DNA from: Pardosa pseudoannulata
Lineage: Eukaryota; Arthropoda; Arachnida; Araneae; Lycosidae
DNA: 64,000 bases
Assembly: GCA_032207245.1 (NCBI GenBank)
Contig: CM063498.1
Coordinates: 50,944,846 to 51,008,845 of the forward strand
Direction of reading: 5' to 3'
The translations under genes and the position numbers were made by a program. The notes beneath the pieces were generated by a model that was not told the DNA's origin, ran no database searches, and saw nothing but the letters and a program-made list of their open reading frames with translations. Below, piece by piece: positions 25,154-38,053 of this stretch (position 1 is its first letter; each line of letters starts with the position of its first letter).

Positions 25154-26513
25154 CTAGCATATAGCTCGTCATATGACGGGATCAGTAAAATTTACAATTT
25201 TCCAGAATTGTAAACTACCCTATGAGGCAGGTAAAAAAAAAGGGTTTTTTTTTGGCTGAGAATTATCTTGCAGCAAAAATAATCGTTGATTGAATTTTAA
25301 ATTATCACATACGTACCTAATCTATTAGTTAAGAGAAATATAAAAGAAAATTAATTACGTAATATATAAGTTCAGTGATAAAACGTGTGAAAATAATGCA
25401 GACGATATTTAAATAATTTAAAATAAGAAATGATTAAATGAGATGGTTAAAGGAATGACGTCATAATGATAGAAAAATGTTTTTTTTCATCTATTTATTC
25501 TATTAAAAATTGATAAATTTAATCGCCTGCTCTTAATCGGGGGAAAATGGGGCTTGAAATAATCGCATTAAACTCTCGAAAAGGGGGGAAGGAGAGAATT
25601 TCAATATTTTTGCTGTGATATGAAGCTTATTTATACCAATTTATTTTAGAATCAGATCGATAGTTAAGGAGAAAATAAACTTTACTCGCTTTAAATTTTG
25701 CTAACCCTAACTCATTAAGAATTCAATATGGAGCCTATTTCCATTCCAGGTCCAACCGCTTCATAAATTCGTGGACAGACGGACAGATCACTTAGGCTAT
25801 TATTATACAGGGGATTAGACTTGTGAACTGTTACTATTATGTTATTGTTATTGTTGTGTAGTTAGTTGTAAGTTAAATTTTAAGATAAAAGTTAAGTTAG
25901 GTGGGAGAATGTCAAATCGTCTGTTAAAATTGATGTTCTACCCACATATTATCTTTTTTATTTTATTTTTTCTCTGTAAGTTGCGAGTGGCAACGAACGA
26001 TTTTGTTTAGTGAAAACATGGCTGTTCTTTCGTATGCGAAAAAAATGGCTCTTGAGTTGAGTTTGTGCTTTAATATGTTAATATTATTTACGCCATAAAT
26101 TCTTCTATGTGACATTTTCTGTGCATTTAAAGATCTCGCATACGTAAATATAATAAAAAGTGTTTTATATTAAAAGGGCGTCTGTTTTGAGCAATTAATT
26201 AACGCCATTGAGAACATTCTTCAGTATCACACTTGATTTCGAAACCCAAACAGGACAGTGATTATTTGGTGGTATGTATGAATGGTATCGAAAATGATAA
26301 ATTTAATCGCTTGCTTTTAACGGGGGGAGAATAAGGCTTGAAATAATAGTATTAAACGCTAATAAAGGGGGTGGTGGCTTAGATTTTGAACTCGCTTTGA
26401 ATTTTGCTAACCCTAACTCATAAAAAATTCAATATGGATGCCTGTATCCGTTCCAGGTACAACCGCTTCAAAAATTTGCCGACAGACACCTTAGGCTATT
26501 ATTATATAGGGGA
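25154..26513 (-). mobile_element. Non-autonomous Helitron, 1360 bp, two 5' ends
   Basis: Read on the minus strand the element begins TCCCCTATATAATAATAGCC (at 26513) and ends GCTATATGCTAG (at 25154). The perfect palindrome CGTCATATGACG lies 9 bp before the terminal CTAG. The flanks are A and T on that strand with no target duplication. Units 1, 2, 4 and 5 have the uninterrupted sequence AAATATTTTATG, so the empty site is directly visible. Known Helitron rules (5' TC, 3' CTRR, hairpin just upstream, A^T target) are all met. A second 5' terminus (TCCCCTGTATAATAATAGCC) lies inside at 25814, with ~250 bp of homology following each 5' end. No Rep/helicase ORF is present. Confidence 0.92.
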
Positions 26514-27635
26514 TTTTATGAAGTATTATATAAATACTATATAAAAAATATAATATTCTTATAATTTTATATATAATAACTGCTTATGTGGTTACTGCAG
26601 CCGCATTCAGTTTTTATCACCCATTATCTTTTATAATACAGCAATAATTATAAATATGATATTTTTCTCAAAAAATATTTTGTACCTCAAAATATTAACA
26701 AAAACGATACTAAAGATACTAAATGATTAACATCGATGGGAGAGCAGTATTTTTTTCAAAACTTTTGGAAATTTATTTTCTATAGAACCACCCTGAATGT
26801 TTTTTGAAATCTCAATGCAGATATAAATCATTCGCTATCGTTTTTATATTTCTGTTATCTCTGAAACTAGTTTTTTGATACCTTCTCTATTGTAGCTAAT
26901 AACATTTGTGAATTACTTTGAGTAAGAAGGACACCTATTCAATTCTTTCCCAGAAAATATCACAGTCACATAGAAGTAGTAGTCGGATAATCCCTGTCAG
27001 ACTATTCTTTGCGGTACATTATTGCTGTCAGATCAGAGAGGGAGTGTAAAATGTAACTGCCCTTGTGGTCAATAGAGCATACGATTGTGCAGGTCAGTAA
27101 CATAAACCCTTTTCTTTACAAAGCATGTTGGTAAATAACCTCAGGCATATGTACTCAGAAGTGTTGGAATACAAGATGAAAAAGAAAATTTTATACAGAC
27201 AAAAGTTTTCTGGAATCTTAATAACGGAAGTACATACAATTCAAACATTCTATGTTCGAGCTCCCTCAGACGTTTGAGGATTGAGAGTTATTCATTGGTA
27301 ATATTCATATGGAGTATTAATTTTTATTTTGACAGAGCCTCTGAATGATCCTGAGAAAATTAAACATGAATCATTCCTCTATGTTCTAGGCATAAAATGT
27401 GCATAATACTGTAGACCCTGAAAAAAAATTGTAATTATAAAAAATAAAAGATGCCTTTCGTAAAATAATGCTACCGCAGCAGAAAAGTTAAGCTAAATTG
27501 ATCCACTATTTGTAGTAGATAATAAATATTAAAATCTAAAAACAGTAATAAAAGTTAACGTGTATTTTTCTTTAGTATTATGTATTCTACAATAGGAATA
27601 TATTGAAAAATATTGCAATTTGAATGAATAGCTTT

Positions 27636-27705
27636 ACATGTTTGTATATATGTACGTGTATACATTTCTATGTATATGTGCGTATATATGCATATATATG
27701 TATAT

Positions 27706-27759
<54 letters not shown>

Positions 27760-27768
27760 TTATGTGTG

Positions 27769-27839
<71 letters not shown>

Positions 27840-27972
27840 ATATATCTATCATATATCTATCTATCTATCTATATATATATATATATATATACATTTATGT
27901 GTGTATATATATATATGTATATATATACACACATATATATACACAAGTGTGTGTATATATATATATATATAA
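27636..27972. repeat. Compound (TA)n microsatellite (unit 3)
   Basis: The longest of the orthologous blocks. An internal TACATTTATGTGTGTATATA module is duplicated. Confidence 0.95.
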
Positions 27973-28163
27973 TTCAGTCAGTGGATAAAAAATTGACATC
28001 TATATTAGAAAAAAGCTTAGGTAAATAGGTTTGAAAAATTTTAAGTCGAGGACACTCCTTTAAATAAGACATTTTTAGCTGGTAAAATAGATTTTAAGGA
28101 ATAAGAATGGAAAAGAGAAATGTTTTTATGAGATATTAAAGTGTAATAAATTTGATATATCCC

Positions 28164-28176
28164 AACACACACACAC

Positions 28177-28218
<42 letters not shown>
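28164..28218. repeat. (CA)n/(TA)n block (unit 3)
   Basis: Short (CA)n followed by (TA)n. Confidence 0.95.
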
Positions 28219-28221
<3 letters not shown>

Positions 28222-29282
28222 TGATTCAAAGCCTGAAAAGAAATATATTTCGAGCGATACCATCTACTTTTACGCTATATTATGTGTGTTTGTGTGTGGT
28301 TAGATGCCCAACCATATATATGTGTATGTGTGTATACATGTATACATTTATAACTCTTCTGAGCGCCTCGGCCAGGAGGCATGCATCCCTGTTCTCCTCA
28401 ACTATATTTTATAATCTGTATAGGAAAGAAAATTTTAATAAACTATTGGTAATTTTAAACAAAGGGGGCTGTTATAAAATTAACACTCATTCGAATACAT
28501 CTATGTAAATTTTAAAATTTTCTATTCTGTAATTTACATTAATTTCATTGGTAGCATACTAAATTTTTATGCGATGTTCTTGGTGCAATCAGTCTATCTA
28601 CACCAGGTCAAAAAGTCACTCACTTCCGTTACATACTTTTGTTTTCTGCATTTCTTAAATGCATGCGAACGTAAAAATATATTATTAATAATTACAAGCA
28701 TCGGTACTGAGATACAGGTGAATGATAAACGTATTAAAATATCTAAGAAATTATAACCAGTTAGTATAATTATAACAACAATTAAAACAACTTAATAACG
28801 TGCTTATTTATTTCTCATAAGAGTGCTTTTTCTGGCCTATAGAAACAGTCGTAGAATTCAAAGCGTTTACAATGGCAAAAAGATAGTAATGATCTCACTA
28901 TTTTCCTTCGACAATATACATCTAGATTAAGAACGTATAAAATACGATCGGAAGGAACTGTCATAAATTCAGACTTTCGTTTTGATGTGTGTAAAAGGAA
29001 TGTAAACTCTATTATTTAAGTTCAACATTTAATTTGGGTGTAAAGAAAAAATGAAACTAAATAACACTGCATGAAGTGAGAAAATTGTGAAAACCTTAAG
29101 GATGAATAATATTTTACATATTACATATATATTAATTTATGCATAATATATGTATACATGTGCATATAAATATAAATCCGTGTGCTTATACATGTTTTTA
29201 TGTGTATTTACAGCTATATCTGTAATTCTATAAATGCGTCTGTACATGTTCGTGTATTATTTCTATCAAACTTAGTTGTTTG

Positions 29283-29284
<2 letters not shown>

Positions 29285-29342
<58 letters not shown>
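29285..29342. repeat. (TA)n microsatellite (unit 4)
   Basis: About 58 bp of TA. Confidence 0.95.
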
Positions 29343-29344
<2 letters not shown>

Positions 29345-30361
29345 AAATTTCACAATTTGAATCCTAATTAAAATATCAAACTTATATAGGAAGATTTAGG
29401 AAAAATGATTACATATTTACTTTCAAAGTGCATTTATGAAAGATTAAGCTACTAATCTTTTTTGTATACTATTTTTCTAAAAATTACTTAACACTTTACA
29501 CTTAAAGGTTACGTAACATTTCGAAACATAACATTCTATATTTTTTTTATTTTGTATTTTATAACTGATTTGAATTTTTATGTTCAATAACGTTAAAATT
29601 GTTGAAAGTATATATCCTTAATCTTTTTTAAACTTTAAATATACTAACTAAAATTTCGTTCAACCTAATTTACTTCCTGAGAAAAAAAAATATTTCTGTT
29701 AAAATTGGCCACATTTCTACATGGGAACAAATTTGAATAAATTAGAATGTATAATTATTATAATATGCCCCAATACCAATAAATAAATAGACTAAAAAGT
29801 AATAAAATCAATTAAAATCATACAATAAATTAAATACTTGACTAAGCACTTGAATCTTTATTAAAATATACCTTATCATTCGAAATGTATATAAAAAGCC
29901 TAAAAACTTTTTTTCCTCCACTTTTTATTTATTAAGTAAGGTTCTTCAGTATCAACAGAAAAAAATTAGCACAATCATAACACACCTAATTTTAAATTTT
30001 TTCTATAAAAAATTTTTTCTTTAGATAATAAAAACAACAGATATTTAACATTGAAATTTCGTCTGTAAACAAATTTCCCACCCCCCACCCCCAAAAAAAA
30101 AAGAAAAAGATGTCTCCCCAACCCATGAAGAAGAGTAAAAAACACCACTATAAAAAAGTTTGAAACAAAAATAATTTTAAAATTAAAATGCTTTATTGAT
30201 ATTGCTAAAATTAAAAAAAAAGATAAACAAACATTTCTAGTCAACTGGTCAAGTCAAATTTTCACAAGACGATATAAGACATCACTGTAAATATATAGAT
30301 GAACTCACTTTTCAACTGCATATTTTATTTCACTTCGAAAACCAAGCAATGATTAATCTTG

Positions 30362-30496
30362 CATCAACTGGAGCTGCTCATCAGCATACTTGAACAGATC
30401 TTCTTAACCAGGAAAGGCTCCCTGGTAAACGGTCATATAATATCCAGCCCGTTGAAGAAGGTAGCAGAAGAACCCCTCGTGGTCCACTTCGAAGAC
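30362..30496 (-). pseudogene. Decayed duplicate of the C-terminal module (unit 4)
   Basis: Same module with the conserved TAA. It carries one private substitution near 30397. Confidence 0.72.
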
Positions 30497-30527
30497 ATAT
30501 CACTCAGTATTCTAGTATCAACTGGAG

Positions 30528-31073
30528 CTACTCTTCAGCATATTTGGCCAGAACTTCATAGCCGGGAAAGGCTTTCTGATAAACGGTCATATAATGTCCA
30601 GCACGTTGAAGGAAGTAGCGAACGAATCCTTCGTGCTCATCTACTTCTGCGATTTTGCAGCAAAACTGACAGACAGTTAACAGGAAAGAAAAGTAAAATC
30701 CGGGAGATTTAGAAATTAAATACAAACGGCACCATCCCACGACAAAATTTTCTATTTCCTCAAGGGCCCTGAAGAATTCAGCCCTACTGTTGTTGGTGAC
30801 GATTATGGAATGGATGCTGATCCGATTGTTGACATCGTAATTTGGGTAACGTCGCCGGGTTTCGTTGAGCATTCGTATGATGAACATCCCGATCTCCGGC
30901 TTAAAATCCCCGTTCAAGCTCTCTTGGATGTTTAAGGAGCTCACCCTGGTTCTTGTTTCCTCATCGACAATAGGGTCGTTTGCAATCACGAACAAGAACA
31001 CGTCTTTGATGAATTGACGCATTCGAACCTTTTCGGGCCGGAGAGCATCCTGTATACGACTTTCAATATCCAT
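30528..31073 (-). CDS. Bcl-2-like protein candidate, 181 aa (unit 4)
   Basis: Intact copy encoding exactly the same 181 residues as units 2 and 3. The only nucleotide difference noticed in the CDS is a synonymous TGC/TGT change in a Cys codon near 30669. There is no intron inside the ORF. Vertebrate Bcl-2 relatives usually have an intron splitting BH2, so an uninterrupted BH2-like segment suggests a retrogene, a horizontally acquired gene, or simply another lineage. Whether a 5' non-coding exon exists is unknown; a possible acceptor (TTTTAG) lies ~45 bp upstream of the ATG on the coding strand. Confidence 0.6.
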   Translation of the reverse strand: MDIESRIQDALRPEKVRMRQFIKDVFLFVIANDPIVDEETRTRVSSLNIQESLNGDFKPEIGMFIIRMLNETRRRYPNYDVNNRISIHSIIVTNNSRAEFFRALEEIENFVVGWCRLYLISKSPGFYFSFLLTVCQFCCKIAEVDEHEGFVRYFLQRAGHYMTVYQKAFPGYEVLAKYAEE

Positions 31074-33611
31074 TTTAAAGAGGAAAGAAAATACGATACT
31101 CCTTCAACGATATACAGGACGAGACTAAAATGGTAGAATAGGTATGCTAACGGCACTTCACTTTCCCTACACAATGACGCGATAAACACAGTACGAAAAC
31201 GCTCTTCAAAAATTGGTTTCATAGGTAAAGATAGGATTTTTCTGATTGGCGGAAATACATAGGCGGTTTATAACATTCCAGGGAACTGACCAATACTTTC
31301 ACTCTCACTGATACGAAATTTCCTAAGAAACCGGTGTGTCCTACGTAAACATATCCATCCCCCCTCCCTATTGTGGTGGGATTACCATACAATAATGAAG
31401 ACCACTTGCGGTGCAAAGTTTCTGGAAAAGATTCAGAAGAGAAAACTAGTGATTTTCATGTACTTTTCTATACAAAATCTCAGTGCCACTGTTTGGTAAT
31501 TAGGAAATATTTTCTAAAATTTTCATGAGATTTAAAGTTAAATATATACGTCATTCAAAATAATAAAATGAAAAACGAGTGATTTTTAATCGGATATTAA
31601 CATGTAGGCAATATTTTAATGTCTATTAAGAGAAAAAATAGTAAACATAAGGAAAAGATGCCATGTTCTGTTAATGTTTCAGAGCCAAACTTTTATTGAA
31701 GTAAGCTTTATCTTAATTGCTTTCTAATATAAAGACAAAACGAAAACAATTTTAATAATTGTTATAATTTAAACTTCAATCTAGATTAAACAGGAAAAAT
31801 GTGTTCCGCTTGATTATATGAAATAAAATTTAAATATATGTAAAAGGGATTTGAATAGCTGGAGGGACTTGTATACAAATGCAAGTTTAAATAAAAATGG
31901 TAAGTGCATCAAATAAATTTTATACTTATATTTATATTTTAAAGTACTATAAACGGTATTTGGAAATATGTATCAATAACAACCTATCAAGCACAAACAT
32001 CTATATTTTGTTTCTGTATTCACTTTTTCGACAAATCTTACACACTCACTTTTTAGACTCGCGTTACCAAAGTTTAACGAAAATGAAACTATTTGTGAGA
32101 CAGTTGTTAGGAAAATTTTCAAATTTTAATAGATACAGTCTTAGAAAATGCCATTACGTATAAAAATTAGATTATGTAATTTTAGCAGACTTGTATTTTT
32201 TTTTTTTTTTTTTTAGTGTATAGATATCATAATTCGAATACTTATCTTATTTGAAATATTTTTGGAATTCGAATTATATTTCTCCGACAAATGTTACGGT
32301 AATAAGGACTGGCTGGTGACTTGGTATGCATCTTGATCTAGAGTTGATCACAACCGTTTGGTTTCACACCCGAAACTATTTATTCCAAGTTTTTTTAGGG
32401 AGGAGGTTATAAGACATTAATTTAAGAATCGCTTAAATGTACGGTATAAAGAGTTACTTTTGTATTTTTTCTTCTCAAAACTGTGGAATAAAAAAGGCTG
32501 CATTAGCAAGAATCCTACTTGAGGATTTTTCGCATTTCCTAAAATCTGCGGTGAAGCTCAAAATAAAATATGAAATTAGCCTTGACAAAAACTCAACAAA
32601 GAATAAAACAATTAAGGAAAATCCAAGTTCAGACTTATTAGATTTATTAATATTTAATGAAAAAAAATATCATGTAACATAAGATTTCCTTATTCGTTTA
32701 TTAAGTTACAATTTCTTTTATTTCTATTGTAAGATATGTCCTAAGATTTTTATTAGTATTTGAATGTATTATTATTTATTCTGTTTCAAATTTATAGAAC
32801 TATTTAATGTACATAAAAAACTTTGTTCTGATTAAAAACTATTAATTAAACTGTAATTGATTGTAACTGATCAGGATCATAAAAACATTAATATTTGAAC
32901 AGAAAGATATTGCCTCAGCTTACACAACGCTATTAAATTTTACACTTAAATAACATTTTTGTCGAATAATAGTATACTTGTTGCATTATAATTTAACAAA
33001 GTGGGGGGAGACCGTTGCATTCACAAATTTATCGATCAGTAGCGCTATCAGTAGCGCCATGGTAGTGTATAAAATTTTTAGCCTAAACTTTATTAGTGTG
33101 AATTTAGTGTAAATATTATATACATTTAATAATACACTAAAAGTTACATATTTCGTAAATTTAGTGTAAATTAGAATTTTAAAATTTTACACTTACATAT
33201 TTTTAAAATTATATTACAATACTCACTTGTGTTTTATTATAAATTCACAAAATGATGGAGGGGGCGTTACACTAAAAAAAATTATCTATTTATAGCCCTT
33301 TTTTTTAAACCCATCCGTAAAATAAGTCTCCCAACGGTACTGCCCGAAAAAAACGCCTTTTCTTCAAACTTCTAAAGCTCTTAAAGTTTGTACTCTTTTA
33401 AAATTATTTTCTTCTTTCATAATTTGGTTAAAATTGTTTTTAGGAAACACAGACTTAATTCTTCTCTTATCGACACAGTGACTTCATTAGAGCATAAGAA
33501 AGAATGAATCGAGTTTAACGAAAAATCGATGTATGATTGCTAAAAATATGTATTTAAGAATTTTGCCTAATGAATTTTGTTTTTCACGTAAAAAAATTAT
33601 ATATCTTATCC

Positions 33612-33736
33612 TTTTTGTAGCACTGTGAGTGAGGAATATTCAGTTAGGAAAATTCAGTGTAACATTTTTGTAACATCGTGAGTGAGGAAAATTCAGTGTA
33701 ACATTTTTGTAACATCGTGAGTGAGGAAAATTCAGT
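33612..33736. repeat. ~37-bp minisatellite, 3 copies (unit 4)
   Basis: Three repeats; the last two are nearly identical, consistent with slippage. Confidence 0.8.
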
Positions 33737-33819
33737 GATTAAAACGCATGCACTGTGAAATCATGTCACTCACTTTATAATATCACCTTTATTTCTTTGT
33801 TTAAAAAATAATCAATACC

Positions 33820-34075
33820 TCAGGAGGTGGGAGGCCAATCTGGGTTTTCTGCTTTGTCTCTGCTTCTAAATGAGGAGGACCCACTTGAGCGATATTCGTA
33901 TTTTCATTCTAGTATTGTTCGTTAAAACGAACGACGCACGCATTTGCCTGGATAGGACTAGCATATGGCTCAATCGTGCTTGGTTTGACCACGTGGCATC
34001 AGAAATAAGAACAGTACTTCGAGATATCTCAATCAGACGATCGTGTTTGTATAGTCAGTTACAAAAACCATCCTA
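33820..34075 (+). mobile_element. SINE-A copy (unit 4)
   Basis: Orthologous insertion; shares the CAGACGATCG variant with unit 5. Confidence 0.65.
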
Positions 34076-34555
34076 ATTTAATCTTTAGACATAGACATAA
34101 TCATAGACAAGACTAAAAAATCTACTCATTTTTCTTAAAAGTAAAACCAACTAACTTTCCTTACCTTATAACTTCCCTTAATACTCTTAATATATAGCAG
34201 GTAAATTAACTAAATTCTCTTCTAAATTATTAAGATCTAGGCGAACTTTTCTTGTAACGGAAAAAACGTTTAATGCCCTCATACAGGTGGTGTTATTTCT
34301 CAGGCTCAGTAAACAAATCAAGGTAATTTTCCTTACAACAGCGAACGGAAAACTGCGGTCTCCAGCCAAGAAGGGCTACAATATACGATATTTATGTGAT
34401 ATAATAAATTTTAATAAAGAATATCAATATCTACAATTCAAATGAATTGCTAATCACTTTGCACTCTCGTATTATTATAAGCTTAATTGTCATTCATTTT
34501 GTACTTCAAAACGTGGCGATTGGGTCTTTACCCTTTCGTCCTTTAACATTTAGAA

Positions 34556-34720
34556 GGATCCATAGCAGGCAAATTTCACTCTTAGTACCTGGTGAGAAAT
34601 CCCACTGCTTCCATGGATGTCCATAGGCATTTGAAATAGGATTTAAGAAGTAGATCCTGGTCTCAATAAATCCCCGTGTAGTAAACAGTATATCGTACCG
34701 TTCTAACCAATTCCATTATA
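34556..34720 (+). mobile_element. tRNA-derived SINE body (unit 4)
   Basis: Orthologous copy of the unit 1 SINE. Confidence 0.5.
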
Positions 34721-36799
34721 GGGTAATTACAGTTTATATTTGAGAGAATTTTCGAGTGAATAGTGATGACATTATTAAAAAGTAAGGTATTGCTTCTTGT
34801 TGTTTAGGTTATTGTGCCCCAATATACGCACAACAAAATGCAAAGTGAATTCGGAGTGCCATTCTGGCTGTACAGAGAAATATCTTTAGGTCGATAAAAA
34901 TTATAGAATAATCTATATCGACCCCTTTAATATATTCTTTTTTTCACACGGTTAGGAACTGTGTTTCTCTATCCTGAACTAGAACATTGATTTATATATG
35001 TACCAGCACGAATCAATACTTTTTCTTATGATTTAAACTAGTAAGAGGGCGATAGATATGTGTTCATATTTATTACACCATTTCTTATGATTATCGAATT
35101 ACTTGTCTGGTTCGAATCGTTGAGGTTATTATATTTGATGGTAAGTGAAAATGCAAAATCTGCAAAAAAGCCACTGTTGACACAGAAAATAAATAAAAAT
35201 TTATAAACTTCATTTTAATAAGGTTAAAAATTTTAAACGCACATAAATTTCAATCTATGTTACACTAGCCTTTCTTTATATTATTTTGGTTTTTATATTA
35301 CAGGAATCATTCGAGGCAATTTATCCTCTAAGTTTATATATAATTTTTCTTTAAATTTTTTAAAAATATGAAAAGAAAAATTCATATATTTGGAGTTTTA
35401 TTTTTTATAAGAGTTATATAATATATTTTGTTAAAATAATAACATTTCAAAAATTTGCCATGTGATTAATAATTTGGAACTGTATGAACTGTATGTTTGA
35501 ATTAGTAAATATATATCGGTGAGTAACTGACCAGAATATCTTTTATATAATTTGAATTAAAATGGAGATATAAAAATTTCAGTTTGGATAATCTAGGAAT
35601 ATATTATTCAGAAATAAATGAATTTAAGTTCCATGTAGATGTTGTAGCATATACAGCTGTGATATAAAAATTATATTAAATATTTTATGAAGTATTATAT
35701 AAATACTATATAAAAATATAATATTCTTATAATTTTATATATAATAACTACTTATGTGGTTACTGCAGCCGCATTCAGTTTTTATCACCCATTATCTTTT
35801 ATAATACAGCAATAAATATAAATATGATATTTTCTCAAAAAATATTTTGTACCTCAAAATATTAACAAAAACGATTCTAAAGATACTAAATGATTAACAT
35901 CGATGGGAGAGCAGTATTTTTTTCAAAACTTTTGGAAATTTATTTTCTATAGATCCACCCTGAATGTTTTTTGAAATCTCAATGCAGATATAAATCATTC
36001 GCTACCGTTTTTATATTTCTGTTATCTCTGAAACTAGTTTTTGATACCTTCTCTATTGTAGCTAATAACATTTGTGAATTACTTTGAGTAAGAAGGACAC
36101 CTATTCAATTCTTTCCCAGAAAATCACAGTCACACAGAAGTAGAAGTCGGATAATCCCTGTCAGACTATTCTTTGCGGTACATTATTGCTGTCAGATCAG
36201 AGAGGGAGTGTAAAATGTAACTGCCCTTGTGGTCAATACAGGATACGATTGTGTAGGTCAGTAACATAAACCCTTTTCTTTACAAAGCATGTTGGTAAAT
36301 AATCTCAGGTAGATGTACGCAGAAGTGTTGGAATACAAGATGAAAAAGAAAATTTTAAACAGGCAAAAGTTTTCTGGAATCTTAATAACGGAAGTACATA
36401 CAATCCAAACATTCTATGTTCGAGCTCCTTCAGACGTTGGAGGATTGAGAGTTATTCATTGGAAATATTCATAGGGAGTATTAATTTTTATTTTGACAGA
36501 GCCTATGAATGACCCTGAGAAAATTAAACATGAATCATTCCTCTATGTTCTAGGCATAAAATGTGCATAATACGGTAGAACCTGAAAAAAAATTTGTAAT
36601 TATAAAATATAAAAGATGCCTTTCGTAAAATAATGCTACCGCAGAAGAAAGGTTAAGCTAAATTGATCACTATTTGTAGTAGATAATAAATATTAAAATC
36701 TAAAAACAGTAATAAAAGTTAACGTGAATTTTTCTTTAGTATTATGTATTCTACAATAGGAATATATTGAAAAATATTGCATTTGAATGAATAGCTTTA

Positions 36800-36996
36800 C
36801 ATGTATGTATATATGTACGTGTATACATTTCTATGTATATGTGCGTATATATGCATATATATGTATATATACATGTATATATATATATAAATACATCTAT
36901 CTATCTATATATATATATACATTTATGTGTGTATATATATATATGTATATATATACACACATATATATACACAAGTGTGTGTATATATATATATAT
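36800..36996. repeat. Compound (TA)n microsatellite (unit 4)
   Basis: The shortest of the orthologous compound blocks. Confidence 0.95.
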
Positions 36997-37189
36997 AATT
37001 CAGTCAGTGGATAAAAAATTGACATCTATATTAGAAAAAAGCTTAGGTAAATAGGTTTGAAAAATTTTAAGTCGAGGACACTCCTTTAAATAAGACATTT
37101 TTAGCTGGTAAAATAGATTTTAAGGAATAAGAATGGAAAAGAGAAATGTTTTTATGAAATATTAAAGTGTAATAAATTTGATATATCCC

Positions 37190-37190
37190 A

Positions 37191-37262
<72 letters not shown>
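37190..37262. repeat. (CA)n/(TA)n block (unit 4)
   Basis: (CA)n of about 27 bp followed by (TA)n of about 45 bp. Confidence 0.95.
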
Positions 37263-37265
<3 letters not shown>

Positions 37266-37966
37266 TGATTCAAAGCCTGAAATAAATATATTTCGAGCGA
37301 TACCATCTACTTTTTCGCTATCATATATGTGTGTTTGTGTGTGGTTAGATGCCCAACTATATATATGTGTATGTGTGTGTACATGTATACATTTATAACT
37401 CTTCTGAGCGCCTCCGCCAGAAGGCATGCATCCCTGTTCTCCTCAACTATATTTTATACTCTATATAGGAAAGAAAATGTTAATAAACTATAGTAATTTT
37501 AAACAAAGGGTGCTGTTATAAAATTAACACTCATTCGAGTACATCTATGTAATTTTAAAATTTTCTATTCTGTACTTTACATTAATTTCATTGGTATCAT
37601 AGTAAAGTTTTATGCGATGTTCTTGGTGCAATCAGTCTATATACACCAGGTTAAAAAGTCACTCACTTCCGTTACATACTTTTGTTTTGTGCATTTCTTA
37701 AATGCATGCGAACGTAAAAATATATTATTAATAATTACAAGCATCAGTACTGAGAAAGAAGTGAATGATAAATGTATTAAAATATCTAAGAAATTATAAC
37801 CAGTTAGTATAATTATAACAGCAATTAAAACAACTTAATAACGTGCTTATTTATTTCTCATAAGACTGATTTTTCTGGCCTATAGAAACAGTCGTAGAAT
37901 TCAAAGCGTTTACAATGGCAAAAAGATAGTAATGATCTCACTTTTTTCCTTCGACAATATACATCT

Positions 37967-37968
<2 letters not shown>

Positions 37969-38050
<82 letters not shown>
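37969..38050. repeat. (TA)n at deletion junction (unit 5)
   Basis: About 80 bp of TA that replaces roughly 0.9 kb of unit sequence. It joins CATCTAGA (unit position ~120) to TTTAAAATCATTCGAAATG (unit position ~1066). Confidence 0.95.

Positions 38051-38053
<3 letters not shown>

Larger units (their letters stand above)
18216..28806. repeat. Tandem array unit 3 (~10.6 kb, Helitron inside)
   Basis: Third copy of the unit. The additional ~1.4 kb compared with its siblings is accounted for by a 1360-bp Helitron at 25154-26513. Removing it gives about 9.23 kb. The ORF is intact. The first (TA)n tract is expanded (18693-18755). Confidence 0.97.
28807..37849. repeat. Tandem array unit 4 (~9.04 kb)
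   Basis: Fourth copy of the unit with an intact ORF. It shares a derived deletion/replacement near 34215 with unit 5 (near 40967), which units 1-3 lack. This suggests units 4 and 5 come from the most recent duplication or conversion event. Confidence 0.97.
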
